Positions 17,890 to 29,844 are shown, counted from the stretch's first letter. The stretch: 36,508 nt of DNA from Aquidulcibacter sp. (GCF_020253525.1 NZ_JADCBK010000130.1:1-36508), one strand, 5' to 3'. The notes: generated by a model from the sequence alone, not told the origin. Numbers and translations: made by a program.

Positions 17890-17893
17890 GCGC

Positions 17894-18172
17894 CTACCTC
17901 CGCTTCGACTTCTTGTCCGCGCCGTGACCGAAATAGGTACGGGTTGGAGCGAATTCGCCGAGCTTATGGCCAACCATTTCTTCCGAAACATTCACAGGCA
18001 CAAACTTGTGACCATTGTGAACCTGGAAGGTCAGGCCAATGAACTGAGGCATGATGGTGGAGCGACGCGACCAAGTTTTGATCGCTTCACGACGGGGGGA
18101 TTCCGCCGCCTTCTCCGCCTTGGCGAGGAGGTAACCGTCCACAAACGGACCTTTCCATACCGAACGAGGCAT
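17894..18172 (-). CDS. rpsS: 30S ribosomal protein S19
   Basis: A 92-residue small-subunit head protein that forms a complex with S13. It has [16 protein letters not shown] and the signature [17 protein letters not shown]. It lies 4 bp from both rplB and rplV. Confidence 0.98.
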   Translation of the reverse strand: MPRSVWKGPFVDGYLLAKAEKAAESPRREAIKTWSRRSTIMPQFIGLTFQVHNGHKFVPVNVSEEMVGHKLGEFAPTRTYFGHGADKKSKRR

Positions 18173-18176
18173 AGTC

Positions 18177-19010
18177 TTAAGCCTTCTTTTCGTGACGACG
18201 ACGGATAATCAACCGGTCAGTCGTCGTGTTGCTGCGGGTTTTAGGACCGCGGGTTTTCTTACCCCAAGGGGTTACGGGGTGGCGACCGCCAGAGGTACGG
18301 CCTTCGCCGCCGCCATGTGGGTGGTCAACCGGGTTCATGGCAACACCACGAACCGAAGGACGAATGCCCAACCAACGCGAACGACCGGCCTTACCCGAGT
18401 TTTCGTTCATATTGTCTGGGTTGGAGACTGCACCAATGGTGGCGATGCAGCTATCTGGAACCATGCGCAATTCGCCCGAGGACAAGCGGATTTGAGCATA
18501 ACCGGTGTCGCGGCCAACCAATTGCACGTAGCAACCAGCCGAACGTGCGATCTGAGCGCCCTTCAAAGGCTTCATTTCGACGTTGTGAATGATCGTGCCC
18601 ACGGGGATCGACTTCAACAACATGGCGTTGCCTGGCTTCACATCGACCTTTTCGCCGGCGACAATGGTGTCACCAACAGCGAGGCGCTGAGGGGCCACGA
18701 TGTAGGACAGCTCACCATCTTCGTACTTGATCAGTGCGATGAAGGCGGTGCGGTTTGGATCATATTCCAAACGCTCAACCGTTGCTGGCATATCCCACTT
18801 ACGACGCTTGAAGTCGATGATGCGATAGGTGCGCTTGTGACCACCGCCCGAACGGAACGAGGTTACGCGGCCGGTGTTGTTGCGACCACCCGTTTTGGTC
18901 AAGCCTTCGGTCAACGCTTTAACCGGCTTGCCCTTGTACAAGGACTTACGGTCAACGATCACCAGCTGGCGACGACCTTCAGAGGTCGGCTTGAATGTCT
19001 TGAGTGCCAT
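18177..19010 (-). CDS. rplB: 50S ribosomal protein L2
   Basis: A 277-residue core protein next to the peptidyl transferase centre. It has [16 protein letters not shown] at the start, [18 protein letters not shown], and the catalytic-region [13 protein letters not shown] with the conserved His. Standard length. It begins 3 bp after rplW. Confidence 0.99.
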   Translation of the reverse strand: MALKTFKPTSEGRRQLVIVDRKSLYKGKPVKALTEGLTKTGGRNNTGRVTSFRSGGGHKRTYRIIDFKRRKWDMPATVERLEYDPNRTAFIALIKYEDGELSYIVAPQRLAVGDTIVAGEKVDVKPGNAMLLKSIPVGTIIHNVEMKPLKGAQIARSAGCYVQLVGRDTGYAQIRLSSGELRMVPDSCIATIGAVSNPDNMNENSGKAGRSRWLGIRPSVRGVAMNPVDHPHGGGEGRTSGGRHPVTPWGKKTRGPKTRSNTTTDRLIIRRRHEKKA

Positions 19011-19013
19011 TCC

Positions 19014-19310
19014 TTAGAGCCCCGTCGTCACATCAATCGTCTCGCCTTCGACCAGCGTGATGATTGCTTTCTTGAAGTCGTTCCGCTTGCCCATCACGCC
19101 CTTGAAGCGCTTGGTCTTGCCTTGAACGCGAATGGTATTGACGGCTTTCACCTTCACCTTGAAGAGCGCTTCAACAGCTTCTTTAATGGCGGGCTTGGTT
19201 GCCGTCAGCGGTACCTGGAAGATCACTTGGTTCACTTCGGAGAGCAAAGTGCCCTTTTCCGTGATCCAAGGGGCCAGGATGGTATCGTAGTGGCGTTCGG
19301 AAAGTGCCAT
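19014..19310 (-). CDS. rplW: 50S ribosomal protein L23
   Basis: A 98-residue exit-tunnel protein, the docking site for trigger factor and [21 protein letters not shown] and [15 protein letters not shown] are canonical. Its ATG shares one base with the rplD stop at 19310. Confidence 0.98.
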   Translation of the reverse strand: MALSERHYDTILAPWITEKGTLLSEVNQVIFQVPLTATKPAIKEAVEALFKVKVKAVNTIRVQGKTKRFKGVMGKRNDFKKAIITLVEGETIDVTTGL

Positions 19311-19948
19311 TATGCAGCCTCCCCTTTGCTTGCAAAGCGTGCCGAGATGGCTTCAATCGCATCACGCGACAAAACCAGCTTGTGGCGACGCAGGACGTCG
19401 TAAACATTGAGGCCTGCAGCTGGCAGAACGTCCACATTCGGAACGTTACGGGCTGCGAGTTGGAAATTGGTGTCGACTTGTGCGCCGCCAATGACCAACG
19501 CATTGGTCAGGCCGAGCTTGCCGAAGTTTTCCAACAAGACTTTCGTCTTTGGCGCGTCGAGGGCGGCTTGATCAAGAATGATCAGCGAACCTTCGGCAGC
19601 CTTAGCCGAGAGAGCCATTTTCATACCCAAAGCGCGAACTTTTTTGTTCAAGCTATGTGCGTGCGAACGTGGGTGTGGGCCATGCGCCACGCCACCGCCC
19701 CGGAAGATCGGCGCGTTGCGGGAACCGTGACGTGCGCCGCCAGAACCCTTTTGCTTGCCGAACTTGGAGTGCGAGCGCGAAACTTCGCCACGATTTTGGG
19801 TGTCATGCGTACCAGCGCGGCGCTTGGCCAACTGATAGCGCACCACGCGGTGCAAGATGTCGGCACGGGGTGCCACACCAAAGATGGCGTCGTCCAGCTC
19901 TACCGAGCCAGCCTTGCTGCCATCTAATTTCAGGACGTCGAGTTTCAT
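19310..19948 (-). CDS. rplD: 50S ribosomal protein L4
   Basis: A 212-residue protein whose extended loop lines the exit tunnel ([23 protein letters not shown]). In E. coli L4 also represses its own S10 operon through the leader RNA; the structured leader upstream of rpsJ here makes a similar loop possible but unproven. It shares single bases with rplC (19948) and rplW (19310). Confidence 0.98.
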   Translation of the reverse strand: MKLDVLKLDGSKAGSVELDDAIFGVAPRADILHRVVRYQLAKRRAGTHDTQNRGEVSRSHSKFGKQKGSGGARHGSRNAPIFRGGGVAHGPHPRSHAHSLNKKVRALGMKMALSAKAAEGSLIILDQAALDAPKTKVLLENFGKLGLTNALVIGGAQVDTNFQLAARNVPNVDVLPAAGLNVYDVLRRHKLVLSRDAIEAISARFASKGEAA

Positions 19949-20694
19949 TATTCGGCTCCCTCTTGAGTTTCGACAGGAGCCGCGACTTCCGCGTCAGCTT
20001 GAACGATTTTCAGATCGCCGGGCTTACGGAAAGCGGCTGGCTTTGGCAGGTTCGCAGGTGCTGCGGACTTCACCGCGTCACGGATTTCAACCCAAGAACC
20101 TTCAGCGCCTGGAACGGCACCACGGATCAGGATCAAGCCACGCTCAACATCGGTACGGACGATGACGAGGTTTTGGGTGGTGACGCGCTCAACACCATAG
20201 TGTCCAGCCATCTTCTTGCCCTTGAAAACCTTGCCTGGGTCTTGGCGTTGACCGGTCGAACCGTGCGAACGGTGCGACAGAGACACACCGTGCGTTGCGC
20301 GCAAACCACCGAAGTTCCAGCGCTTCATGGCACCAGAGAAACCACGACCGATGGTGATGCCAGAGACATCAACCTTTTGGCCGGGCACGAAATGGTCAGC
20401 GGTCAATTCCATACCAACGTCGACCAAATTGTCGGCGGTGACGCGGAACTCACGCAGTTTCGCCTTAGGCTCAACGCTGGCTTTCGCATAATGCCCACGC
20501 ATGGGCTGGGTAACGTTCTTGGCCTTGCGGGCACCTGCGCCCACTTGCAAGGCGGTGTAGCCGTCTTTGTCATCGGTCTTTTGGGCTACCACTTGGCAGC
20601 CTTCGAGAGCCAGGACAGTGACTGGCACGTGTGCGCCATCGGCAGCAAACACGCGGGTCATGCCCATTTTCTTTGCGATCAATCCTGTACGCAT
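19948..20694 (-). CDS. rplC: 50S ribosomal protein L3
   Basis: A 248-residue early-assembly protein. The signature [25 protein letters not shown] is intact, with the long loop reaching toward the A site. About 25 Ala/Glu-rich residues at the C-terminus extend beyond the usual core. It begins 11 bp after rpsJ. Confidence 0.98.
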   Translation of the reverse strand: MRTGLIAKKMGMTRVFAADGAHVPVTVLALEGCQVVAQKTDDKDGYTALQVGAGARKAKNVTQPMRGHYAKASVEPKAKLREFRVTADNLVDVGMELTADHFVPGQKVDVSGITIGRGFSGAMKRWNFGGLRATHGVSLSHRSHGSTGQRQDPGKVFKGKKMAGHYGVERVTTQNLVIVRTDVERGLILIRGAVPGAEGSWVEIRDAVKSAAPANLPKPAAFRKPGDLKIVQADAEVAAPVETQEGAE

Positions 20695-20705
20695 AGCCGG
20701 CGCCC

Positions 20706-21014
20706 TTACAGACTAATTTGGACGTCAACACCGGCAGCGAGGTCGAGCTTCATCAGCGCGTCCACCGTTTGTGGTGTTGGGTCTACGATGTCGAGCACGC
20801 GCTTGTGCGTGCGGATTTCAAACTGCTCGCGCGACTTCTTATCGACGTGTGGCGAGCGGTTTACGGTGAAACGTTCAATGCGCGTTGGCAAAGGCACAGG
20901 GCCTCGCACCATTGCGCCAGTGCGCTTTGCCGTGGAGACGATCTCCTTGGCGGACTGATCCAGCGCCCGGTGGTCGAAGGCTTTGAGCCTGATCCGGATG
21001 GTCTGTTGAGCCAT
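20706..21014 (-). CDS. rpsJ: 30S ribosomal protein S10
   Basis: A 102-residue small-subunit protein, also the partner of NusB in antitermination. It starts [16 protein letters not shown] at ATG 21014 with GAGGGTAA upstream, and has [21 protein letters not shown]. It is the first gene of the cluster: no tuf, fusA, rpsG or rpsL lies upstream, only a long leader. Confidence 0.98.
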   Translation of the reverse strand: MAQQTIRIRLKAFDHRALDQSAKEIVSTAKRTGAMVRGPVPLPTRIERFTVNRSPHVDKKSREQFEIRTHKRVLDIVDPTPQTVDALMKLDLAAGVDVQISL

Positions 21015-21289
21015 ATTTACCCTCGCGAAGCGGTCATCCAAACGATAGGACCGCATGTCAAACATCGAACGAAGCCCGCTACGACGCCATTTTGACCGGC
21101 GACGCATCAGGCTGCGCAAACTTAATTTTAGCTGGAAAAGCCATCTGACGGGGTCGAAGAAGCAAAGACGCGTATGACCGCGCCATCAGAGGCGACATAC
21201 CCTTTTCGGCGGTATGAACCCTGCGCTTTTATCGTCCCGCGTCTGGAGAACATAAGCGTTCTCCACAGCCGGTCCAAGCAAGAGCGGCG
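21015..21289 (-). promoter_or_regulatory. Structured leader of the S10 operon
   Basis: About 270 bases before rpsJ contain no gene but several perfect hairpins. GGAGAAC/GTTCTCC (21245-21264) has a 7-bp stem and six-base loop. CATACC/GGTATG (21196-21216) has a 6-bp stem and nine-base loop. A CGCC/GGCG pair lies at 21181-21194. None has a following T tract on the minus strand. The layout suits an r-protein-binding leader such as the L4-controlled one of gammaproteobacteria, but similarity to it is not evident. Confidence 0.45.
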
Positions 21290-21318
21290 TTACTAGCTAG
21301 GTGAGTCTGTTTTGTAAA
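21290..21318 (-). promoter_or_regulatory. Candidate promoter of the S10-spc operon
   Basis: On the minus strand TTTACA (21313-21318, five of six to the -35 consensus) is 17 bp from TAGTAA (21290-21295, weak), with GCTAGTAAC context. A competing pair, TTGGAC and TATGTT 17 bp apart, lies just downstream and overlaps the first leader hairpin. I cannot choose with certainty. Confidence 0.4.
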
Positions 21319-21433
21319 GGGTATCTATCAGACGCGGTGCAGTGGGGGTGGGTGGGTGCTTAAGCCTATGCCAAATTATTCGGCAGCCCTAGGTATCTCA
21401 AATTGACGGCTCTCATAATCTATCAAAGCCGAG

Positions 21434-21586
21434 TTACTTCTTCTTTTGATCTGATCCAGAAGACGGCTTTTGAGGCTGTGGTTGCTGCCGAGCCTTTTGC
21501 GCCCCGTCGCCCCGACTCTTGACACTTGCACTTTCATTTGAGGGCTTAACTTTGTTTTCGGTAATCTTGTCATCTTCGGGGGGCAT
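21434..21586 (-). CDS. Small hydrophilic, probably disordered protein (50 residues)
   Basis: Starting at ATG 21586, seven bases after a GAGG ribosome binding site, a 50-codon frame reads MPPEDDKITENKVKPSNES, continues Gln/Pro/Ser-rich, and ends in QKKK before TAA at 21434. It has no hydrophobic core, is rich in Lys, Asp, Glu, Ser, Pro and Gln, and looks like an intrinsically disordered polypeptide. It lies 419 bp upstream of rpsJ on the same strand and is divergent from the DUF3297 gene. No family is recognised. A different frame over the same DNA is longer (about 100 codons) but has odd composition and no good ribosome binding site. Confidence 0.45.
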   Translation of the reverse strand: MPPEDDKITENKVKPSNESASVKSRGDGAQKARQQPQPQKPSSGSDQKKK

Positions 21587-21787
21587 GATAAGACCTCAAG
21601 GTTTGGCGATTTTAGGGTGTTAAGACATGAAAAATAACCAAAATGATTCGAATTGATTGAGGCCGATATCCAAGACATAAAGTCATCGTGGCATTGACCG
21701 CACGGGATACATCCTAACAGAAGCTATCCCCCACCCCACTACACCGCCCCCTTGAGGTTCGCGCCCGCATTAGGCTAAGCAGCGCCT

Positions 21788-22051
21788 ATGACCGATGAAA
21801 CCAGCCCCACCGCCCTGCCCGACCGCTTAAGCGTCAATCCCCGCAGCCCTTATTATAATGAAGAGATCTTGGCCAAAGGTGTCGGGATCCGCTTCAAGGG
21901 CGAGGAAAAGACCAATGTGGAGGAATATTGCATTTCCGAAGGTTGGGTCCGCTTGGCTTTAGGCAATAAGGTTGACCGCAAGGGCAATCCGTTGACGATC
22001 CTGCAAAAGGGCCCGGTTGAGGCTTGGATCAAAGGCGCTGAAACAAACTAA
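21788..22051 (+). CDS. DUF3297 family protein
   Basis: A small (87-residue) protein of unknown function, common in proteobacteria. The family pattern is clear: DRLSVNPRSPYYNEEILAKG, then GIRFKGEEKTNVEEYCISEGWVR and DRKGNPLTI. It is predicted cytoplasmic, without signal or membrane segments. The last 23 bp overlap the convergent acetyltransferase gene. Confidence 0.9.
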   Translation: MTDETSPTALPDRLSVNPRSPYYNEEILAKGVGIRFKGEEKTNVEEYCISEGWVRLALGNKVDRKGNPLTILQKGPVEAWIKGAETN

Positions 22052-22553
22052 CAGGCCCCGCTGCCATCGTGGTTTCGGCAAAGCGCTCATAACCCAATTT
22101 TTCCGCAACTCGGATCGAGGGTGCGTGCACCGACTCGATCATGCACACCGTGCGGCCGCGGCCATAAGTGGCTTCATACCAGTCGAGGGTTGCTTGCATG
22201 GCTTCGGTCGCAAGCCCCCTGCCCGCCATGGGCGGAATGATGACCCAACCTGCTTCTGGCGTCGCCTCAAAGTCTGGATGCATCCCGCGCTTATGATCGG
22301 CAAGGCCAACATCGCCAATATAAAGGCCTGTTTCCTTGTCACATACTGCCCAATAGCCATAGCCTAAGGCGGGCCAGTGCCCGATATAGCGCAATAAGCG
22401 AAACCAAGCTTCTTGCGGCGTGGATGCCCGCGCCCCGATATGTTTCACGACCAACGGGTCGGACCACATGGCAGCGAGGCGATCAAAATCCTCCACATTA
22501 TGGCCGCGGAGAATGAGGTTTGGGGTCTGAAGAAACGGCGCGGATGTGATCAT
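22029..22553 (-). CDS. GNAT family N-acetyltransferase (RimJ/RimL-like)
   Basis: Transfers an acetyl group from acetyl-CoA; the substrate is unknown. The 174 residues follow the RimJ/RimL plan: TPNLILRGHNVEDFDRLAAM at the start, IGDVGLADHKRG as the central strand, GWVIIPPMAGRGLATEAMQATLDW as motif A (the CoA pyrophosphate loop is the RGLATEA part), and SIRVAEKLGYERF as motif B. It converges on and overlaps DUF3297 by 23 bp. Confidence 0.92.
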   Translation of the reverse strand: MITSAPFLQTPNLILRGHNVEDFDRLAAMWSDPLVVKHIGARASTPQEAWFRLLRYIGHWPALGYGYWAVCDKETGLYIGDVGLADHKRGMHPDFEATPEAGWVIIPPMAGRGLATEAMQATLDWYEATYGRGRTVCMIESVHAPSIRVAEKLGYERFAETTMAAGPVSLFQRL

Positions 22554-22620
22554 GCGCCTGAGCCTAATTCATCCTGTTCCGTCTGCAAACCCTCATGAGG
22601 GTCACGAAACCGCAATTACC

Positions 22621-23451
22621 CTATTGCCCTTTCACCTGTTTTACCGCCGCATTGACGGCGGCTTGCGACGGCACTGGGGCACAGCCGCCCAGCCCCTTGG
22701 CTTCACAAATTTCTTGCGGGGAGCGCACGCGCGAAGGCGTATTCCCAAACCGCACACAGGCCCCCATGCCGGTCATTTTGACCTTTTGCCCATCTTCCAA
22801 ACAAGGTGGGGGAATATCACGCCAGCGTACTTCATTGCGCGAGAATCCTTCCGCATTTTCTGGGCGATATTTGGGCCCACGCGCGACTTGCAACAGGCGC
22901 TTTAGCTCAGCATTCGGCGGGCAATCGGGCGGGCGGTCTTTGGGGTCAAGCTGGGCGCAAGCTTGTGCTTTGATGATCGCCTGACTTTGCGGGGTGAGGC
23001 TGTGCATAGCCGACCCATTGGCTGTGGCACCCGTTCCGGCAAGGGCTGGTTGTGCGGGGACGATACCACTGGCTGTCGTTGCTGGCTGGCGGCCAACAGG
23101 GCTTGCAGCACTTTGCCCGTCGCGCACCGGCGTTGGACTTGTACGCATGGGGGCAATGGCGCCCGCCGAAGCCGTCACGCCCTTTACCGTCTGGGTTGCG
23201 GGTGGCTTTGTTTTGGCGACAGGGGCAATAGAGGCCGCCATATCTGCCTTGGGTGCACGCACCAAGGGCTCAAGCCGGACTGCCGCAACCCCTGCAGGCT
23301 CAATCGAGGGCAGCATAGGGGGGTGCGTCGACAAAAGGCCATAGCCAAGCACAAGCCAAACCGCGATCGCGGCTAAACGCGTCATCAGTCGCGTCTGCGC
23401 TGATATCCCCCCAGGTCCCGATTGCGGGGGAACACCCCAGTCCATGACCAT
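22621..23451 (-). CDS. Membrane-anchored protein with six-cysteine C-terminal domain, function unknown
   Basis: Not recognised. The 276 residues have a short N-terminal cytoplasmic part, one hydrophobic segment (about 24-41), then a Pro/Ala/Thr-rich linker (about 43-150), likely disordered and periplasmic. The C-terminal third holds all six Cys (165, 177, 217, 232, 249, 257), an even number that suggests three disulfides. It includes the motifs PDCPPNAEL, WRDIPPPCLEDGQK, GMGACVRFG and EICEAKGLGGC. The compact motifs argue for a conserved extracytoplasmic domain rather than noise. It lies 82 bp past the phoX stop, same strand. ATG 23451 is used; a second ATG two codons later is equally possible. 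Confidence 0.8.
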   Translation of the reverse strand: MVMDWGVPPQSGPGGISAQTRLMTRLAAIAVWLVLGYGLLSTHPPMLPSIEPAGVAAVRLEPLVRAPKADMAASIAPVAKTKPPATQTVKGVTASAGAIAPMRTSPTPVRDGQSAASPVGRQPATTASGIVPAQPALAGTGATANGSAMHSLTPQSQAIIKAQACAQLDPKDRPPDCPPNAELKRLLQVARGPKYRPENAEGFSRNEVRWRDIPPPCLEDGQKVKMTGMGACVRFGNTPSRVRSPQEICEAKGLGGCAPVPSQAAVNAAVKQVKGQ

Positions 23452-23533
23452 GGCTTATGTCGTGGACGATTGTTTCCTGTCTGGCACGTTAAATTGTGGT
23501 TAGAAAACCGGAAATGACAGACGCGGCACCGCC

Positions 23534-25597
23534 TTACGTGCCAACGGTTCCGCCATCTTGTCGGCGAACATAAATCACGGCGTCGCGCGGCCAGCCGCCA
23601 TTGGGGAAGGTGGAATAAGGCCCAGCCGCTTCTCCGCGATAATTCTGGCCTTTAACATTTTCTGCGCCCACATGCTGTACGCCACAGAAGAAGGTCTTTT
23701 GGTCCCACGCCAGAAGGGGTCCGCAGCATTCCGCCCCAATTGGCACCGTCAAAAAGCGCTTCACCGGACGTGGCCCCTTGCCAACCATGGGCAGCACATA
23801 GACCCCGTCATTACAGGGGAAAGTCTCTGGCGTACCGTCCGTCGTAATCCAGCAGAATTTGCGATTGTCGAAAGTGATATTGTCGGGCATGGCAAAGCGA
23901 TCCCCAGTCGTGGTGGGCTTACCATTCAGCCAAGAAGACGCATTGACGACTTTGCCCTCAAGATTGGTCACAGGCGCAACCTCTGCAGAGGGATCGCCCG
24001 CCACCGCAAAAATGTCCCAGGTAAAGGTTAGAGCCGCTGGGTCTTGGCGCGCCTCTTCAATGCGCACAATATGGCCTTGATAATTGCGCTCGAGCCCGTC
24101 GCCAGCGATGGTTTTGCGGCGCGGATTAGCGACATTTCCCGCCCGACCTGAGTCGGAAAGATTGCCGGTACACATTACAAAGACGGTGCCCGTGCCGCGG
24201 AACGAACCATCAGTTGGGCTTTCTACATCCTCTGGCCGGTCCATTTTGGTCGCACCCAGCCGAAGCGCGGCTTCGCGGCACCGCACCATCACATCGCCAT
24301 CATCGGCAAAGGGCGTCTCGTCGGGGCCACGCGGAACCCGGTTGGCCGCCGCTGCCGTCAAGGCGATCCAACGGCCCGTCCCATCGGCTTCAAGGCGGGC
24401 CGCATAGAGCGTACCATGGGTCAAAAGCGTGCGATTGGCGATCCGGTTGGTAGGGTCAAATCTATCGCGCGAGACGAACTTATAGACGAACTGATTAGCG
24501 CTATCATCGCCGGTATAGACCACGGCCTTATTGGTTTTGGACAGAACCGTGGTAGCGCATTCATTGCATTTGCGGCCAAGGGCAGTGTGCTTATGGGGCC
24601 GCCAGTCGGGATCATAGGGATCAATCTCGACGATCCAGCCATACAAGGATGGCCCATGTGGATTGCGGCTCAAATCAAACTGGGCAGGCCCGCCCATACG
24701 CCAAACATTGTCATAGCGAAAAATGGATTGATCCACGCCAAAGGCTGTGTCGGCTTGGGCTTCGGTTAAGGCGGGGCTTGCCTTGTCCGAGGTGAAGAAC
24801 TGATTGTTGAAATTCTCTTCCGCCGTCAGATACGTACCCCAAGGCGTAAAGCCACCGGCACAATTCTGGAACGTTCCGGCCTTAATCGCACCATCGAGTG
24901 TAGGGGGGCCAGAGCGGGCACTTTCAACCTCATTGACGATGGCACCAGCCTTGGCGATCCAGGGATGGTTGGCGGCAGACCCGTCAAAAACGACTTCGCT
25001 ATAAGGCGTCACGCGGCGGTTACGACCGACGCCGACAGCCGGGCCCTTCACTACCGACCAAGCCCCGCTTGCAAGATCATGGGCCACATCAAAAACGCTG
25101 ACGCCCATACAGGCATAGAGCGCCTCTAAAGCCACTTCGCTCGTATCAATCGGCTGACCATTCGCGCCGGGGGCGGCCATAAAGGGGCTAACCGCCTCAT
25201 GGTTCACACACATAATCGCCCGCGTTACGGGGCCTTCCGGCCAAGGATAGGCCCAATTGGCCGGAAATAGGGCCAACATATCATTATGGGTGCCGAAACG
25301 GTTTTCCTGCTCCGCCCGCGTAAAGGCAAAAGGCGCGCCGCGCTTGGTCAGGTCTAGGGGTGCCATGCCCTCAAACAAAGGATCGCCCCAGGAAATCAAG
25401 GGCTGCCAAGCATAGCCGTCTGGCACCACCACCGTATCCAAGCGATTTTCTGCGACAGACTTGAAACCTGCCGTGGCGGCTTGGGCTTCAGAAGTCATCA
25501 GGCTTAAGGCTGGCAAGGCGGCCGTGGCCGTCAAAAACCCGCGCCGCGACAGCGATTCACAAGCAAGGTCGGCGAAATGATTGGAACGTTGAGGCAT
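23534..25597 (-). CDS. PhoX family alkaline phosphatase (DUF839), Tat-exported
   Basis: Calcium/iron-dependent phosphatase that releases phosphate from organic esters in the periplasm or outside the cell. The 687 residues start with a twin-arginine signal (SRRGFL at 17-22, hydrophobic stretch, AQA-A cleavage near 40). Family blocks include FGTHNDMLALFP, MCVNHEAVSPF, GGFTPWGTYLTAEENFN, NPHGPSLYGWIVEIDPYDP and YTGDDSANQFVYKFVS, with Glu and Asp ligands in the conserved positions. It stands apart from phosphate regulon genes. No pho box was identified in the 81 bp before its start. Confidence 0.94.
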   Translation of the reverse strand: MPQRSNHFADLACESLSRRGFLTATAALPALSLMTSEAQAATAGFKSVAENRLDTVVVPDGYAWQPLISWGDPLFEGMAPLDLTKRGAPFAFTRAEQENRFGTHNDMLALFPANWAYPWPEGPVTRAIMCVNHEAVSPFMAAPGANGQPIDTSEVALEALYACMGVSVFDVAHDLASGAWSVVKGPAVGVGRNRRVTPYSEVVFDGSAANHPWIAKAGAIVNEVESARSGPPTLDGAIKAGTFQNCAGGFTPWGTYLTAEENFNNQFFTSDKASPALTEAQADTAFGVDQSIFRYDNVWRMGGPAQFDLSRNPHGPSLYGWIVEIDPYDPDWRPHKHTALGRKCNECATTVLSKTNKAVVYTGDDSANQFVYKFVSRDRFDPTNRIANRTLLTHGTLYAARLEADGTGRWIALTAAAANRVPRGPDETPFADDGDVMVRCREAALRLGATKMDRPEDVESPTDGSFRGTGTVFVMCTGNLSDSGRAGNVANPRRKTIAGDGLERNYQGHIVRIEEARQDPAALTFTWDIFAVAGDPSAEVAPVTNLEGKVVNASSWLNGKPTTTGDRFAMPDNITFDNRKFCWITTDGTPETFPCNDGVYVLPMVGKGPRPVKRFLTVPIGAECCGPLLAWDQKTFFCGVQHVGAENVKGQNYRGEAAGPYSTFPNGGWPRDAVIYVRRQDGGTVGT

Positions 25598-25678
25598 GGG
25601 GAGCGGTGGCCTTTGGAAAAGAGTTTAGGCCGAGACATAGCGCGGCAATGCGAATGGTTTACGACAAATCGCAGTCAA

Positions 25679-28117
<2,439 letters not shown>

Positions 28118-28152
28118 TTAGCTGAAGGGTGTCCACACCCGATTTCAGGCTT

Positions 28153-29844
28153 TTAGTCCTGACTGGCCGCAACCAAGGCCCGGGCGGCGGCGCGGGCTTC
28201 GGCGGTGATCTCTGCCCCAGACAACATGCGCGCCAATTCTTCTTCGCGTGCGGCATCAGGCAACGTCGTCACGCCCGTGCGCGTGATGCCATTTTCCACC
28301 CGCTTTTCGATGCGCCAATGACGACGCGCGCGGGCGGCAACTTGGGGGCTGTGGGTTACACACAGGATTTGCGCGGTCTCAGACAGGCGCGCCAAGCGGC
28401 GACCGACCGCATCGGCTGTTGCCCCGCCAATGCCCTGATCCACTTCATCAAACACCAAGGCCAAGGTGCCGCCATCGGTCGACAACACAAGCTTGAGCGC
28501 AAGTGATAGGCGCGAGAGTTCGCCCCCAGAAGCAATTTCCGACAAAGCGCCAAAGCCTGCCCCCGGATTGGCGGCAATCTCAAAAGTCACCCGATCAATA
28601 CCGTCCTTGGTTGGGCGTGCCGCGTCGCTATCAACCCGGCTCCTGAAGCGCGCTTTTTCCAGTTTCAGCGGGGGCAGCTCAAGCTCCACTGCTTTATCGA
28701 GTGCGGCAGCAGCCGCCTGACGGCGCTCTGACAGCGTGGCGGCAGCCTGATCATACGCCACTTGCGCCTTGGCCAAAGCGGCCTTGGCCGCTTGAATGGC
28801 CTCATCAGCATGATCAATATTGGCAAGATTTCGCTCAGCCCGGGCCAAAACGTCGGGTAAAGCCTCCACCGTAACGCCATGTTTGCGGGCAGCCGCACGC
28901 AGGGCAAACAAGCGCTCTTCCAACTGATCGAGGCGGCCTGGATCGCCATCAAGGGCATCGCCTGCACGCGCCATCCAACCTTGCGCATCGCCCAATTCAC
29001 TCAAGGCCCGCTCTAGCGCGGCGGCGGCTTGATCGACGGCTTTCGACAGGGCATCGGCCCCCTCACCCTCGGGCTTGCCCACGCGCGACAAGGCCCGCGC
29101 GGCCGCCGCCATGCGTTGCTCTGCTTTGCCATCCGCCAAAGCATCGGTTGCGTCTTTAAGGGCCGTGGCAGCCTTTTCAGATCCCATTAAGGCGCGCCGC
29201 TCTGCATCAAGGGCTGCCTCTTCGCCAGCCTTTGGGGCGAGCTTTTGTAACTCGGCCAGCACATGGGCGAGGTAGTCGCGATCGGTGGAAGCGCGCCGGG
29301 CGCGGGTTTCAGCCTCTTCCAACTCTGACCGCGCAGCTTCCAACGTGCGCCACGCCTCACCGACTTGCGCCTTGAGGGGCCCAGCTTTGGCAAAGACATC
29401 CAATAGGTCGCGGTGGGTCGACGGGTCCATCAGGCCAACCGAGGCGTGTTGACCGTGGATTTCGAGGAGACAGGCCCCCAATCGGCGCAGCGCACTGACC
29501 GAAGCTGGCCCATCATTCACATAAGCCCGGCTTTTGCCATCGAGACTGATCGAGCGCCGTAGTACAATCCGGCCATCCTCGGCTTCGGGTAGATCCAATT
29601 CTTCCAGAAGTGCAATCGCGGGGTGATGGTCGCCAACTTCAAAAATCGCACTGGCTTGCGCGCGTTCTGCCCCGTGGCGAACCAGACCGCGATCTGCGCG
29701 CTCGCCCAAAGCAAGGCCCAAAGCATCCAACAGGATGGACTTCCCAGCCCCCGTCTCCCCCGTCAGTGCGGTAAAACCAGGCTCAATCTCCAAGTCCAAG
29801 GTTTCGATCAGGACCACGTCGCGGATCGACAAGCCAATCAGCAT
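28153..29844 (-). CDS. recN: DNA repair protein RecN
   Basis: SMC-like ATPase that tethers DNA ends during double-strand break repair. The 563 residues have Walker A at 29-36 (GETGAGKS), a long Ala/Glu-rich coiled coil (about 160-360) and C-terminal ABC motifs: the signature ASGGELSRLSLALK, Walker B LVFDEVDQGIGG and ILCVTHSPQVA. It lies between bamD (64 bp upstream) and ligA (62 bp downstream), an arrangement widely seen in Alphaproteobacteria after lpxC. Confidence 0.98.
   Translation of the reverse strand: MLIGLSIRDVVLIETLDLEIEPGFTALTGETGAGKSILLDALGLALGERADRGLVRHGAERAQASAIFEVGDHHPAIALLEELDLPEAEDGRIVLRRSISLDGKSRAYVNDGPASVSALRRLGACLLEIHGQHASVGLMDPSTHRDLLDVFAKAGPLKAQVGEAWRTLEAARSELEEAETRARRASTDRDYLAHVLAELQKLAPKAGEEAALDAERRALMGSEKAATALKDATDALADGKAEQRMAAAARALSRVGKPEGEGADALSKAVDQAAAALERALSELGDAQGWMARAGDALDGDPGRLDQLEERLFALRAAARKHGVTVEALPDVLARAERNLANIDHADEAIQAAKAALAKAQVAYDQAAATLSERRQAAAAALDKAVELELPPLKLEKARFRSRVDSDAARPTKDGIDRVTFEIAANPGAGFGALSEIASGGELSRLSLALKLVLSTDGGTLALVFDEVDQGIGGATADAVGRRLARLSETAQILCVTHSPQVAARARRHWRIEKRVENGITRTGVTTLPDAAREEELARMLSGAEITAEARAAARALVAASQD

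Noticed and set aside
21056-21061. A perfect TTGACA on the minus strand close to rpsJ
   Set aside because: No acceptable -10 lies 16-18 bp downstream, and a start there would leave almost no leader; treated as chance.
21376-21678. A 100-codon minus-strand frame upstream of the S10 leader
   Set aside because: No good ribosome binding site and unnatural composition; the overlapping 50-codon frame (21434-21586) has a better start signal and more protein-like content.
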